Positions 24,991 through 36,307 of a stretch of 64,000 nt of DNA are shown piece by piece. Within the stretch, counting starts at the first letter, position 1. Each line of letters begins with the position of its first letter. A program made the position numbers and the translations under genes. The notes under the pieces are model-generated. The model worked only from the letters and a program-made list of their open reading frames with translations. It did not search any database and was not told where the DNA came from. The DNA comes from Xanthostigma xanthostigma (Eukaryota > Arthropoda > Insecta > Raphidioptera > Raphidiidae): the NCBI GenBank assembly GCA_963575645.1, contig OY754472.1:2728001-2792000 (forward strand), written 5' to 3'.

Positions 24991-25022
24991 GACGTTTCGA
25001 TCCGGATTTGGATCTTCTTCAG
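24991..25022 (-). ncRNA. Hammerhead-ribozyme-like motif
   Basis: Read 5' to 3' on the minus strand: CTGAAGA, then A, a GATCC/GGATC stem with an AAATCC loop, GAAA, and CGTC. This matches the hammerhead core CUGANGA - stem II - GAAA - (short stem III) NUH. Minimal hammerheads of this shape are known from Penelope-like retroelements. Stem I pairing is poor, so activity is uncertain. A truncated relative sharing AAATCCGGATCGAAACGTC lies on the plus strand at about 45529-45547. Confidence 0.5.
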
Positions 25023-25647
25023 AAATATCTAAAAAAATATAAAAATTAATTAATATTTCAGTTGCGGAAAAAAATTTGATGATAAGTTTGCTCCAAAAAT
25101 TTCAATCAATTTATAGGCATTATAAATATTTGTCTGGAAACTTTTGAAAGTCTGAATTTTTTGAAAACAAATTCCAGTAAAAAAGTGGACATTACTTATG
25201 TTGTTAATTTTCTCAGTTAAGCAAAATATATTTAAAAATTTATCGCACAATCTCAGTTTCATATCTATCTATCTTCTATCTATAATTTAGGGCGTTTTTT
25301 TAATTTATTATTTTTCGGTCCCATTGGCTAATGTTGTTTAATTAGGTAACTAGATTTTAAATGCCGACTTTTAAAATTAAGTTTGTTATTCTGACATGTT
25401 AATTTAATAATTTCAAACGAATATTACTTAACAGGGGTGGCAGTAAAAAAAATGTCCTACAAAACTAGCTTATTTTTTAAAGATCTTTTCAACAATACCA
25501 CTTTCGACCTATCGTGCCATTTAACATTCCGGAGCAAACTAACAGGAAAGCCGACCTTTCAGGGGGGAAAAAAGATCGCCATTCGATTCTTCATTAGGGC
25601 TTTTATAATACAGATTTTTGACACAACTCTCTATGACTAACCGTTTT

Positions 25648-26207
25648 CGAAAAAAATTGGTTGTCTGTAAAGTCGGTTTACGGACGATAGTTTTACGTGA
25701 TAACGTATTCCGTAATACATAACCTAAACCTCCCAAAATTTGGTTTCAATCCGCTTATCCTTGGTGTCGGAATGATAAGAAATGTCAAAAGTGACGTTTG
25801 CAACTGTCAAAGTATTATGTTCTAATAATAATTAGTTATTCCAATACTTAACTTAGAAGGCGTTGCATTTCACAAAATACTAATGTCAAAAAATTGAATC
25901 AAACATTAGAAATGCAGCCGTTTTCATGTTGCATTTATACAGCTATTTTTCTATATAAATTTGTATAAAAAAACTGTTTAGGCAAATTCTGTTATACGAA
26001 ATCTATGTAAAATGTTCTCCTCTTTCGTTTAAGACTGGTTTCAAACCGATCTGATTTAAATTGAGCGAGAAATTAGCAAAAAGCACGCACAGGGTCAGGC
26101 GGAACGTTACGCGTTACGAACGTTACACTTTTTCGTGCATGCAGCCGGTGTTTTATCAATTTATAAGATTGGTGATTCATCAATTTATAAGACGTTATCA
26201 CGTCAAA
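25648..26207 (-). mobile_element. MITE (GACGTGATAACG family), inverted 560-bp copy
   Basis: Inverted partner of 22704-23357, with an internal deletion next to AACATGAAAACGG. Confidence 0.8.
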
Positions 26208-27184
26208 AAACGACCGATACGGGTGGTCTGACTCATTCTGTATATGGATGATTTTTCCCTCCTCCATTAGTTAGCGAACGATTGAAATTTAAAATTTCAA
26301 ACCTGTTTTGTGCACTTTTTTGACCTATTGATAACTTCGTTTGTAATTCGATAGTGCTGATAAAAATCTATTATAAATAATTTTATATGAATAAATAAAT
26401 TATTTCGTACTGTGGAAGTTGGACTGTGAGCATCATCATGATTTGTTAATGTTCAATTTCACATTCGACAATGAAATTTTTACCCATGTAGGTATCACAT
26501 TTATCAAACGGATACCTATTTATGTGTTCTGAAACCGTAAATAAACTATCTGTTATTTCGATAATAGATATATCACTTTCGATATAAGTTATTTAAAGCT
26601 GTGCTATCCCAAGGACAACAATCAGTTGAAAATCAAAGCCGTTTGAAGAAATAAAACGAATTTTTAAATTTTGAAGTTAATTTGACCCTTGTTAAGCGCG
26701 TCGTATGTGGTAATAATCCGTAGTTAATAATTTTATATGGAAATTTTGTATCCAAGGTTCAATTTTTATACTGGACTACCTATAACAATGAAGAGATAAA
26801 AACATTCCTAATATACCTAGACAATTTTGCCGTTGAATCTCAAAGCTGATATTTTATCTTACTTTGGACAGAAAGAGAGAGAGAGAAAGAAAGAAGGTTG
26901 CACTATTCAAAAAGGTGCTTGGCAGACTACAATATTATCGAATGGAACTTTATTATTCCGACAAAACTTTTCCATATTTGCATAAAACAGTTCATTGGCT
27001 TTAACCATCAAAAACAAATAATATACAAATTATTTTTTATATTGTCTACTATAAGCTTTCTGGAACCTATATATTTTAAGTCTAACATCCACATAAATAA
27101 TAATGTTCATTTGTTCAAAATTTTCCGAAAATTCGTCACCAATTTTGTGAATGAAAATCGCTCCTGGGTCTATTGGTATTTTTA

Positions 27185-27830
27185 ATCCGAGTGTGTAGGC
27201 TTTCACGGCCGGTGTTGATTCAAATCTTCTTGGTTTCCGGGCTTGTATGCCGTGGTCCATTGGTATTTCTACCTGACGTTTCGTCTACAACTGCGGTCAG
27301 CGTTGACAGACGTCCCGATTTTTAAATCAAAATTAAATGTTCCGCGCGGGACAGACTCAGTCCCGCTTTTCGGCTTTTTGTTATCTATATTGTCACGTAA
27401 ACGTAATTTTAATTCAAATAAAAAGATAAATATTTGAAAACTTCTGATTATATACGTTTTTTTATTATGTCCCGCTTTCGACGAAAGAATCCCGCTGTTT
27501 TCACTCAAAGAGTTCCAAAATCCCGATTTGGCAAAAAAAAAACTGGCAACACTGACTGCGGTAGACATTATCAAAGGCGACGTGGTAGCGGGCGAAGTGT
27601 CCTTCTAGGCTGCTCACAGGTAAATGTGTCGACTTCCGTCTTTTATGGTCAACGTGCTCGTGTTCTCTACTCGGTCGTAGTATGCTCTTCTGTGATTGGT
27701 CGTTCGATTCAGTGGGTTGGTATTGCACAGTGCTGGTTTTACTTAGATTCAAACCTTCATCTTTGCGGTTAAAAAGGATTTTTAATTACGGCATACAAAC
27801 CCGGAAACCAAGAAGATTTGGTATTTTTAA
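27185..27830 (+). repeat. Foldback repeat (CTTGGTTTCC family), interrupted copy
   Basis: Outer arms contain TCTTCTTGGTTTCCGGG and CCCGGAAACCAAGAAGA; inner blocks carry ACATTATCAAAG and GTGTCGAC. A second copy lies at 62985-63365. This copy is split by the 257-bp hAT MITE. Confidence 0.65.
27298..27554 (+). mobile_element. hAT-type MITE, 257 bp, inserted in a foldback repeat
   Basis: Ends CAGCGTTGACAG and CTGGCAACACTG, with perfect 8-bp duplication ACTGCGGT at 27290-27297 and 27555-27562. A related repeat at 63030-63070 keeps the uninterrupted site (CAACTGCGGTAGACATT). Confidence 0.9.
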
Positions 27831-28235
27831 TGTTTTCGTCGCTCTTTAACAGTTTTCGATCACCTGTAGATATCAATAGTTTTAATATTACATATTATAT
27901 TAGTTTTTGTCAAGCTTCTCTCTTAAATATTAGGCGTGACCGCGTAGTAGATAAATTATTATCAAAACTTGTTCAAAATAAGGTCAAAATTCATTGTTTG
28001 ACGCAAACACTATATTTGGAAATCCAATTATACATTCCGAAAACAAATTTATCTACGACAAAATAATATGTCATTTGCGGAAAGTCACCATACTTCTGAA
28101 AACAAAAAAAAAAATAGTAACTGGCATCTTTCCAAAATATAAACGATCAATGAACATTGGCCATGACCTCCAAGACGGGCGTTAAAGCTCTCAAAGTATT
28201 AATTCAACGGTTTTTTTTTAATTTATGTGTTACTA

Positions 28236-28389
28236 GTGGCCCGTCTCTGTTTTACCCGAGTGCGATAGATATAATGTGTTTCGTTTGCGGCCCGGCGTCT
28301 GAGCAAATGCTATACCAGATTTGCTTCTGAACTAATAGCTTTGAGCGAATTCTATCAGATGTCGCTACTTGGTACTAAACAGTTCTTCA
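28236..28389 (-). repeat. Single unit of the 160-bp repeat
   Basis: Reverse copy: CGTTTGCGGCCCGGCGTCTG and CAGATGTCGCTACTTGGTAC. Monomer state, about 18 kb from the array. Confidence 0.8.
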
Positions 28390-28565
28390 GCCAGGTCTTC
28401 GATTTTGTGTTCAGACATTACAAAAGAAGTGTTACACAAATTTTCACGCTACCTCAAATATCTACCCAAAAATATTTGATAGATCTCCTACTATAAAAAA
28501 TAATAATTTAATAAAAATCAGAGGAATAGGATCAGGAAATCAGTCAAAACTTTATGCTTACTCGC

Positions 28566-28596
28566 GACGTTTCGGCTTTAATTAAGCCTTCCTCAG
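28566..28596 (-). ncRNA. Hammerhead-like motif, left arm of foldback
   Basis: On the minus strand: CTGAGGA, A, stem GGCTT/AAGCC around AATTA, GAAA, CGTC. It forms one arm of the palindrome at 28503-28735; the other arm carries a second copy in the opposite orientation. Confidence 0.45.
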
Positions 28597-28628
28597 CCGT
28601 TCTGAAAACACATGTATTTTCAGAACGC

Positions 28629-28661
28629 CTGAGGAATTGGCTTAATAAAAGCCGAAACGTC
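28629..28661 (+). ncRNA. Hammerhead-like motif, right arm of foldback
   Basis: On the plus strand: CTGAGGA, ATT, stem GGCTT/AAGCC, GAAA, CGTC. Three outer pairs (CGC before the core, GCG after the cleavage triplet) could start stem I. The extra two bases before stem II would weaken it compared with the left-arm copy. Confidence 0.4.
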
Positions 28662-28777
28662 GCGAGTAAGCATGAAATTTTGACTGAATTCCTGATCCTA
28701 TTTCTGATTTTTATTAAATTATTTACATCATCAAGGATCTTAAATAGTATCACAAATAAAAAATAATTTCAAAAACT

Positions 28778-29010
28778 AAAACCCGACTACTGGAAAGTAT
28801 GACACAAGAAAATATTCTCATCTGAGGATAGCCGTGGTCATATGCCACCTACCCTAAAAAACATTACGGGAGCATAAGCTCTACAGGGCAAAGTGCATCA
28901 CGCTATACACCTATAAAGGGACCTCATATTATATATGAGATGGCATACGACCACGGCTATCCTCATATGAGAATATTTTCTTGTTTCATACTTTTCAGTA
29001 GTCGGGTTTT
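28778..29010. repeat. Foldback element, 233 bp
   Basis: Inverted arms begin AAAACCCGACTACTGGAAAG and end CTTTTCAGTAGTCGGGTTTT. The paired inner blocks are GAGGATAGCCGTGGTCATAT and its complement. The central ~70 bp are unpaired. No coding. Confidence 0.75.
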
Positions 29011-29011
29011 A

Positions 29012-29630
29012 TTTATTTATTTTATTTATTGATATAACACTCAACAGGACAAGTCCCAATTATAGAGTGCAAAAATTGTACACACAAAAGATAGATAAGT
29101 TATACAATAATAATAGTTTCAATTTGCTCCCATCTGGAACCAAAATTCGAAAATAAATGTAGCCTATGTTATCCGGGCCATAATAACGAATCGATTGACA
29201 CCTTATTTATCAAAATCGGATAGTTTAGGCACTACGGTGGAACTAAATACAAACATACATAGACTGCTAAACTTATAACCCTTCCTTTTCGGCTGCGCCG
29301 CAATCGGGTAATAAAAAAATATTGTTACAAGATATTGTTGTAAGTATATGCAAATTTGTCAGGCGATATTGCTAACACTTCAAGAAACAGATAACATATT
29401 TATTTATAGAAAATATAAAATGTACTTAAAACGTAAATATTATGAAGAGTGTGGATAGATTAACTTCAGTCTAATTTCGTCTTAAAACTTTTCCTATAGT
29501 CTTGTTCTTATCAAGATATCTGAATTGAGTGATAAAAGTGGACAACGGTACGTTAGTTAGGAACTTATTTCAACAAGCAATTTTTTTACCCATAGAAATG
29601 TTTAAAAACCTCTTCATCTTCCATTCGTCC
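29012..29630. other. AT-rich intergenic DNA, nothing recognised
   Basis: Low-complexity TTTATT runs, then a sequence without coding bias; one GGCTGCGCCGCAATCGGG block is the only GC-rich part. Confidence 0.4.
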
Positions 29631-29637
29631 TGTAGTT

Positions 29638-30237
29638 TAGTGATGATAGTCCACATGACTTTTTATTGGGATCTGGCTTCGTACGCTCCGCTCACTAAAA
29701 AGAGTCGCTCAGAGCAAGTCGTTCAAAGGAGCGACACTAGACAGTACGCACTACACAAGAGTGCAGAGGTGTGAACTGTCATCATGCATGCTCAGGAGTC
29801 ACGAAGCGTTGCACAGCACAATACACACACTCAGCTCTGAGCTCATTTATGATTCTGATCTTATATTATTTGCATTTCGGATAAACTATAAAGTATAATA
29901 AAAGCTTAACAATAATAATGTTTATTATGTTACAATATTATACCTGTCAATGTGAATGGTTTAAGTCACTGTAAGCTTAGTACTATTGCACTTACAGTGT
30001 CTCATTCAACATTAAATGACTCAGCAAAGATAACTCCGTACGTGCAAAATTCACTAGTGCCTCTGTGGCCTGCGCTGTGCGCGCTCTGTAAATGTGCGAA
30101 TGCAACAGGACAGAACAGCTCAGCACAGAGCAATGGCGCTCGGAGTGGGTCATTCACAAAATAAAAGAGCGACTCGCTCCGCTCCGAGAATGGAGTCGTT
30201 CATTATGAACGACTCGCTCAGGAGCGACACATCACTA
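29638..30237 (-). mobile_element. hAT-like MITE, 600 bp (GAGCGAGTCG family)
   Basis: Ends TAGTGATGATAG and CACATCACTA; an inverted full-length copy is at 44702-45300. The interior is rich in GAGCGACTC blocks. Its own flanks no longer show a clear 8-bp duplication. Confidence 0.7.
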
Positions 30238-30239
30238 CT

Positions 30240-31480
30240 TTATAGTTATTTGCGATTGAAATCCGAAGAAACTTCGATCGGCTATCACTGTACGTAACGA
30301 GCGAATAGACGTGTTCACGTCAAAACTCAATGTATTGTTAAAATCTAATCAAATATTTATTTAAAATACAGCCCTGCATTCCGTTTTTCTATCACCAAAA
30401 TACATCTGTTTAGATTTATAACCGGGAAATAATAGCAGACTGGGATTAAGATAAATATTTGATAATATTTATTTTTTATTGTTATCGTACACGAGATTCG
30501 GCGTGAAAATGATAACAGATTTCATAAAAAAGATAACATGAAAATATACTTTAAAATTTAAATTCAAATTAAATTGTGCACAAAATATAAACATAAAATC
30601 AAAAACGTGGAGAATTTATGAACGAGAGTTGAAGGAACGATATATAGAAGCGGAAACGTTTTAAGTAGGTAAATTAAAGAGAAAAAACACGTTTAAAGGT
30701 AACGATAAATTTTTCCTGACTAGTGACGTAGGTGTACACGTGAATGAAGCATTGGAAATGCTTTTTATGTGAACAGTAAATAAGCAATTATTTCTGTTCG
30801 TTAATTAACAAAGAAGAATTATTAAAAACAAACAATAAATTATTATTGATCCACATGTTCCGTACATACATGCATACATACATACGTACAAGTCGTCATG
30901 CAACACACTAATGACGATTGCAATTGACATAAATAACTAGATTTGACCGGATAAACACTTTACAATATTATGATTCGATTTGTGTTATTGTTCTTCCAAT
31001 TAAAATTCTTCTCTGTGTGTTGTCAAATAATTTCCTTTGAGTACACACAATTACGTAGCTGGACACCAAATTTCAACTTTCTAGGTCATCTGGAAGTGGA
31101 TTAGGTTTTTGATCAGTGAGTCAATCAGTCAAGATGCCGATTTTTAGACGTCAATATCTCAATAACCGTTTGAGCTGTGTTTATGAAATTAGGGTTCTAG
31201 TTAATCTATAAGGTGTTTCAATAAATAAACCAAATTTCATGCGTTTATGTGACTCCAAATGGTTCGTGTAATTATAACACAGGACTGCTTCTTTCCTTTT
31301 TCCTTGATTGGACTTGACTTGTCAAATCAGATATTTTGACAACCCTTTCTGCAACCCTGGTTGCCAGATGTCCGGTTCATGACCGAACAATCCGGTTTTC
31401 TTTCAAAAAAATCTGGATAAACCGAACAAATAATAACAATGCCACCTGACCGCTTAAGTTAAACAGTTAAATAATAAATA
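30240..31480. other. Intergenic DNA, no gene seen
   Basis: Includes a short CATACATACATACGTAC microsatellite near 30870 and scattered AT-rich sequence. No frame with coding bias. Confidence 0.4.
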
Positions 31481-31486
31481 ATTAAT

Positions 31487-32083
31487 TACTAGTGTGACCT
31501 GTGCGAATTATTCGCACTAAATAAGTATAATAATTATCACTTTACAAAATTATTTTTTAAATATGATTGCAGGTATTCAATTCGTTTCTAATTTTTCCAC
31601 ACTGCTTATAACGTTCTTCTTTTTGTTGTATTACAATATGAAGCTCAGATGACAGAACGAAGAAATATTTTACTAAAATTGTCATGTAGAGGCGCAAGTA
31701 GTAAAAGCGTTGAGCTAAGCCGTCAGATGGCATCATGCAGCATTGCTGTGACGTTGTTCAGCGTTGCTCGCTGTTTCAAAATTAAAGCAGTCAGACGGCA
31801 GTATGCAGTATTGTGTCTGTTGTATTACAATATGAAGGTCAGATGACAGATCGAAGTGTTGACGTTGTTTCAAAATTAAAGCCGTCAGATGGCAGACGTT
31901 GTTCAGCGTTGCTGTATTTTAATTAATTTACAAAAACAAAAGCAATAATAAATTTTTTAGTTGTCGATGTCAGTAGAGCAAGCAATTATCTGTAAAATGA
32001 TATATAATTTATGTGGAGAAATTGTGAGGTTTTTTCTAAAAAGGGAGGCAAACATCTTTAACCTTAGCGTATTAATATATATG
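31487..32083 (+). mobile_element. MITE (GACCTGTGCGAATTATTCGC family)
   Basis: ~600-bp copy. A 92-codon frame open in sister copies is broken near its start here. Confidence 0.75.
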
Positions 32084-32777
32084 ATTTAGGCATAATTGAT
32101 TGCAAAGTTCTGTAAATACAAAAACATCCACTAGCAAAGCAACTCCAGCTAAGATAGTAGGAGTTTGCTACTATAATATGGTATAGGAATCACAATTTTC
32201 GTGGTGTTTGGGTTATTAACTTTGCCCATTTTTTTTCCCCAACACCTTTGGCAACCCTATCTGCAATTAAACTTCAAAGCAAATATTATCTCGTGGAGTT
32301 TTCTTGTATTTTCATGGTCTATTTGTTAGCTCGTTTCTGATTATCGATAGACAAAATGAGACACACTTCGTACTGTGATCAAGATCTAAGGTCACTTGCC
32401 GTAGCGAAAGTTGTTTTCTCCCACCGTAATTTATTGCAGGTTGCATTATACGCAGAGGTACGCGGTATCGTTTAAACCAGATATAGCCGGCTCACGTTAA
32501 ACCGTTACTGCTTTTTTTATTGTACGGAATTTTGACTATACTAACATTTAGTGATGGGAATAAATCGAGATATGATAATCACTATTAACATATCTCGATT
32601 ATAATATCCAATAGGGTTATTGACAAAATTTCAAAAATTATTTAAAATTAAAGAATAAAGGTTTATGTACCCGTAAAAAATATTTTTTCTCATAAATATA
32701 ACAGATTTGACTCATTATTAGTTGTTTTTCATTTTGACTTTAAATTCTGCGCCAAAACGTCAACTGACCTTGACAGC

Positions 32778-32823
32778 CATGTTTACTGATTGCCTACGTC
32801 ACAGTAGGCAATCAGTAAACACT
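32778..32823. repeat. Perfect short hairpin
   Basis: GTTTACTGATTGCCTAC and GTAGGCAATCAGTAAAC pair perfectly around a GTCACA loop. A related GTTGACTGATT follows at ~32864. Possible foldback terminus. Confidence 0.6.
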
Positions 32824-33074
32824 AAGCAAGCGGATACAACGTGACATAAACAGCTACCGGCCATGTTGACTGATTAATGACGTCACGCGCTGTGATTGGT
32901 GTTTGAAATCACGTGACACATAGGTTAAAAATCGTGATTTTATTTATTTATTTTAATATATTTAACGCACTTATTTAATAAAAATAATAATTCTAAACGA
33001 TATTTTAGACCATAAACTTTCATTATAACACAGTTTTATATTTAATTTTAATCACTGTCAATAACACTATTAGC

Positions 33075-33528
33075 AGTGGCGATTTAACAGGTGGGTAAAG
33101 GAGCATTGGCCCACTGGGCCCCCGACCGTAGGCATTAAGGGCCCCTCTTGCCAAAAATTACTTTCGATTTTTGTCATTTTTTTGTAAAAATATCCCTTGT
33201 AGACAGAACAAGTCAGATGTGCTCTCAGGGGCCCCTGTTATCTAAACACTTGAAATGAGTGGAAATAATAAATGAAATAGAAAATTAAATGATTTATGTA
33301 TGTAATCAGTCAGTCATAAATTATAAACGTCTATGATTTGTCGAATATTTCTGACTTGAAAACGTTCTAGGGGGCCCTCGAAAGGGCTACCTGCAGGGCA
33401 TAAAAATTCAGTGGGCAATGACTTATATATGCGTTCAAAAAATATTGGGGGAGGGACTAGAAACTTTTGTAAAAGGGCCCCTAGGGAGATTTTGCCCACT
33501 TGGCCTTTTTTCTTAAATCCGCCTCTGA
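33075..33528 (+). mobile_element. Degenerate hAT-like MITE, ~450 bp
   Basis: Imperfect ends CAGTGGCGATTTAA / TTAAATCCGCCTCTG; repeated GGGCCCC blocks inside. Flanks ACTATTAG and ACAATTAT agree at 6 of 8 positions. It looks old. Confidence 0.55.
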
Positions 33529-33715
33529 CAATTATAGTAATTAATTCGATTATGAATAATTTTACTAAAAACTTAACTACCGAATCGAATTACTACTAAA
33601 ATTAATCGAATTAATGCATGTATCGGAACGGAACACTACGAAACACTACTAATAAAATATACTACTGTAATAACCGAAAACAGAGTAGCCGATCAACAGC
33701 TAGCAGCTATAACAC

Positions 33716-34032
33716 GCGCCGCGGATCTAAAAGGTTCGGAAGCTAGTCACAAACAGCGTCGCAAAGGCACATTTTAGAGCCGTTGAGACTCCCACCACCT
33801 CTCAGCCACCTGCACGGAACGTGCGCTCGTCGGTGATTGACCGTGATCGCTCGTTGCCTTTGTCGCACTTGTCGCTTTCCTGCTTTAAAGTACAGTCGAG
33901 TACGCTATTGTCAAGTTGTTATTGCTCTTTTAGTTTTGTTGAGTTGCGAGTTTGTAGTTTTTCAACAGACTGTACAAGCGCAAGCCTGCATTCGCATCTA
34001 ACTTCCGAGCCTTTTAGATTCGTGGCGCGTAT
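33716..34032 (+). mobile_element. MITE (CTAAAAGGTTCGGAAG family)
   Basis: Ends GCGGATCTAAAAGGTTCGG and GAGCCTTTTAGATTCGTGGC; ~317 bp, best preserved of the three. Confidence 0.75.
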
Positions 34033-34424
34033 TATACCTATTTTAAAAGAGATTTTAGCGTTTCAGCGAGTATATAGGCCATAGGGCATTCCCAGTCATA
34101 TCTCTTTCTTTGTCGTTAAAAGTATATTTAGTCGTTAAAGTCTTCGACCTTTGAGACGAAAATAGGAAGCACTTAAAAAAGAAATGTGAACATCGCTAAA
34201 CACAACACCATCTGTGACCATATTGAACGATCAAATAAATTCTAACTAAACGATGCCTTTACATACAGTTTTTCAGGACTAGACATTTTGTAATCTGATA
34301 TACAGTCAAAACTGAGTGCTTGAAAACAAGAAGTTTTTAATTATATGTATTTTCCATTTTTGTTGCAAAAAATCTCCGCAAAATTGAGTACCTATATAGA
34401 CAGTTTTTAAAATTACTATCTATA

Positions 34425-34990
34425 TCTATACTAATATATAAAGTTGAAGAGTTTGTTTGTTTGTTTGGTTGAACGCGTTAACCACAGGAACTACTGGTTC
34501 GAATTGAAAATTTTTTGAAGTGAAAACTTCTTTAGCAGCGTTGTACACTTTTTTTGTAATGGGTAAAAAATGTTAAACTCGCGTCAGATCGAAAATTCGT
34601 AAAACCCGATCGAAAATTCGTAAGACGAAAACTTTTGTACACTTTTTTTGTAATGGGTAAAAAATGTTAAACTCGCGTCAGGACACGTGACCTGATCGAA
34701 AATTCGTAAGACGTTAATATTCAAGTTTTCACTTCTGCCGGCACTCCCGGAGTGCAACCCGTCTTTTTTTTATTGGATAGCCCATTTATCGAGGAAGGTT
34801 ATAGGCTATATAATATCACGCTACGACCAATAGGAGCGGAGTATCAATGAAAAATGTCGCAAAATGTAACTCAAAATGTGTCCATCCGACAAAATTTTTT
34901 GAACGGTAACTCAGATTATCATGTTTGGACACAACATTAATCTCGGTAAACTAAGATGAATGTGCGTACTCATGTCCCTCCTCCCATCCG
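34425..34990 (+). repeat. Dispersed repeat (GAAGAGTTTG family) split by a MITE
   Basis: Interrupted at 34515-34762; the right part resumes at TTGGATAGCCCATTTATCG. Confidence 0.65.
34515..34762 (+). mobile_element. MITE (GAAGTGAAAAC family), nested in a dispersed repeat
   Basis: It has the same ends plus the CCGGCACTCCCGGAGTGCAA terminal block. It splits the GAAGAGTTTG dispersed repeat 34425-34990. Confidence 0.75.
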
Positions 34991-35035
34991 TTCTTTTTTT
35001 TCTAAAAATTACTTATTTGAAATATCATGAAAAGT

Positions 35036-35251
35036 TTTTTTGACGTGATAACGTCTTATAAATTGATGAAACGCCAGCTGCACGCACGAAAAAGTGTAAC
35101 GTTCCGCCTGACCCTGTGCGTGCAAGCGAGAGCGCAGTAGGCTTCGGCCCAAGTTTGACAGCTACTAAAATTTAGGTTATGTATTACGGAATACGTTATC
35201 ACGTAAAACTATCGTCCGTAAACCGACTTTACAGACAACCAATTTTTTTTT
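35036..35251 (+). mobile_element. MITE (GACGTGATAACG family), short copy
   Basis: ~215 bp with both termini, followed by a poly-T run. Confidence 0.75.
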
Positions 35252-35611
35252 TTATTTTAAAATCAAAATGATATTTTTGCGCGTTCAGTATATTGCCTTC
35301 TTTATTTGATTTATTAGATACAGTATTTAAATATAAGTATATATTTCCTTTGAAAACATTTCTACAGGTAGCGAACAGCTGATCAAAAACTTCAACGATT
35401 CATATTAATTCTTTGAAAGCAGGAAATAAGGTTTGTGGACATAATTAACTTTTCTGTTGAAATTGCCTCATTTACAAATCTTTTAAAAGAGTTTGTAAAG
35501 TTCTGAAAATAAACCTTTTTATCATATTTCTTTCAAGTAATAAATTTGAAACTTTACGTTTCGAAGAAGGCAATAATTGTTCTTTCTCAATTAGAATTCT
35601 TAATATATTTT

Positions 35612-36049
35612 AAGTCCGCTGCACATGAGGCTGGATTTGCCGCTAAGTTCCGTGCTAGATTTCACTACTAGTTTTCTAGCGCTGGTTTTCTTCATTGCCG
35701 TTATGTGCTCGCTTCACACGAGACGTCTTTTCAAGCTAGTTTTGTGATTAAATCTGGTGCGCTCGTAGTGACAGTTCAAATATAAACATGTCTGTTGCCT
35801 GACTGAACAGAACGACGCCATGTTGGTTTGTGGGCGTTTGTTCATGACGCCCACGTGAAATGATACTGTTTTCTGATTGGTTCTTGCTCATACCTAGCAG
35901 CAGACCTAGCAAGAAAAATAGTCTCTGTTCTAATTTTGAAAACCTCTCTTGTGAGCCGGCAGTGACGTCATTTCCAGCTTCGTACCCAGCCTACCGGCCA
36001 GCAGAAGTCCAAGCAGTGTTTCTAACCTCGTGTGCAGCAGCCTTTAGAT
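35612..36049 (-). mobile_element. MITE (CCGCTGCACACGAGGCT family)
   Basis: ~440 bp with ends CCGCTGCACATGAGGCTGG and CCTCGTGTGCAGCAGCC. Contains TTCTTGCTCATACCTAGCAG. Confidence 0.75.
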
Positions 36050-36307
36050 ACGGATTGCATTTTCAGATAAATCTCTGTCAGCTTTCTTATAAACACGTTT
36101 CAAAATATATATTATCAAATAGAATACCTACAAATTCACGTTAAAAAGTCACTAAGCTTTGTACCTGCACGCGTGACACATAATCACGTTCACGTGAACG
36201 GTGTAATATTTTATATTTTTATTACCAGTGGTGTACCTACTTACGTTTATTTTTACATGCGGCAAACTAATTAATTAAAACAATCTAATATTTTAATTTT
36301 AATCTAC

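Larger units (their letters stand above)
28503..28735. repeat. Foldback element carrying two hammerhead-like cores
   Basis: Near-palindromic arms of about 105 bp meet around 28610 (AATAAAAATCAGAGGAATAG at the left; its complement before AAATTATTTA at the right). Only some 42 bp separate it from another foldback at 28778-29010. Confidence 0.7.
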
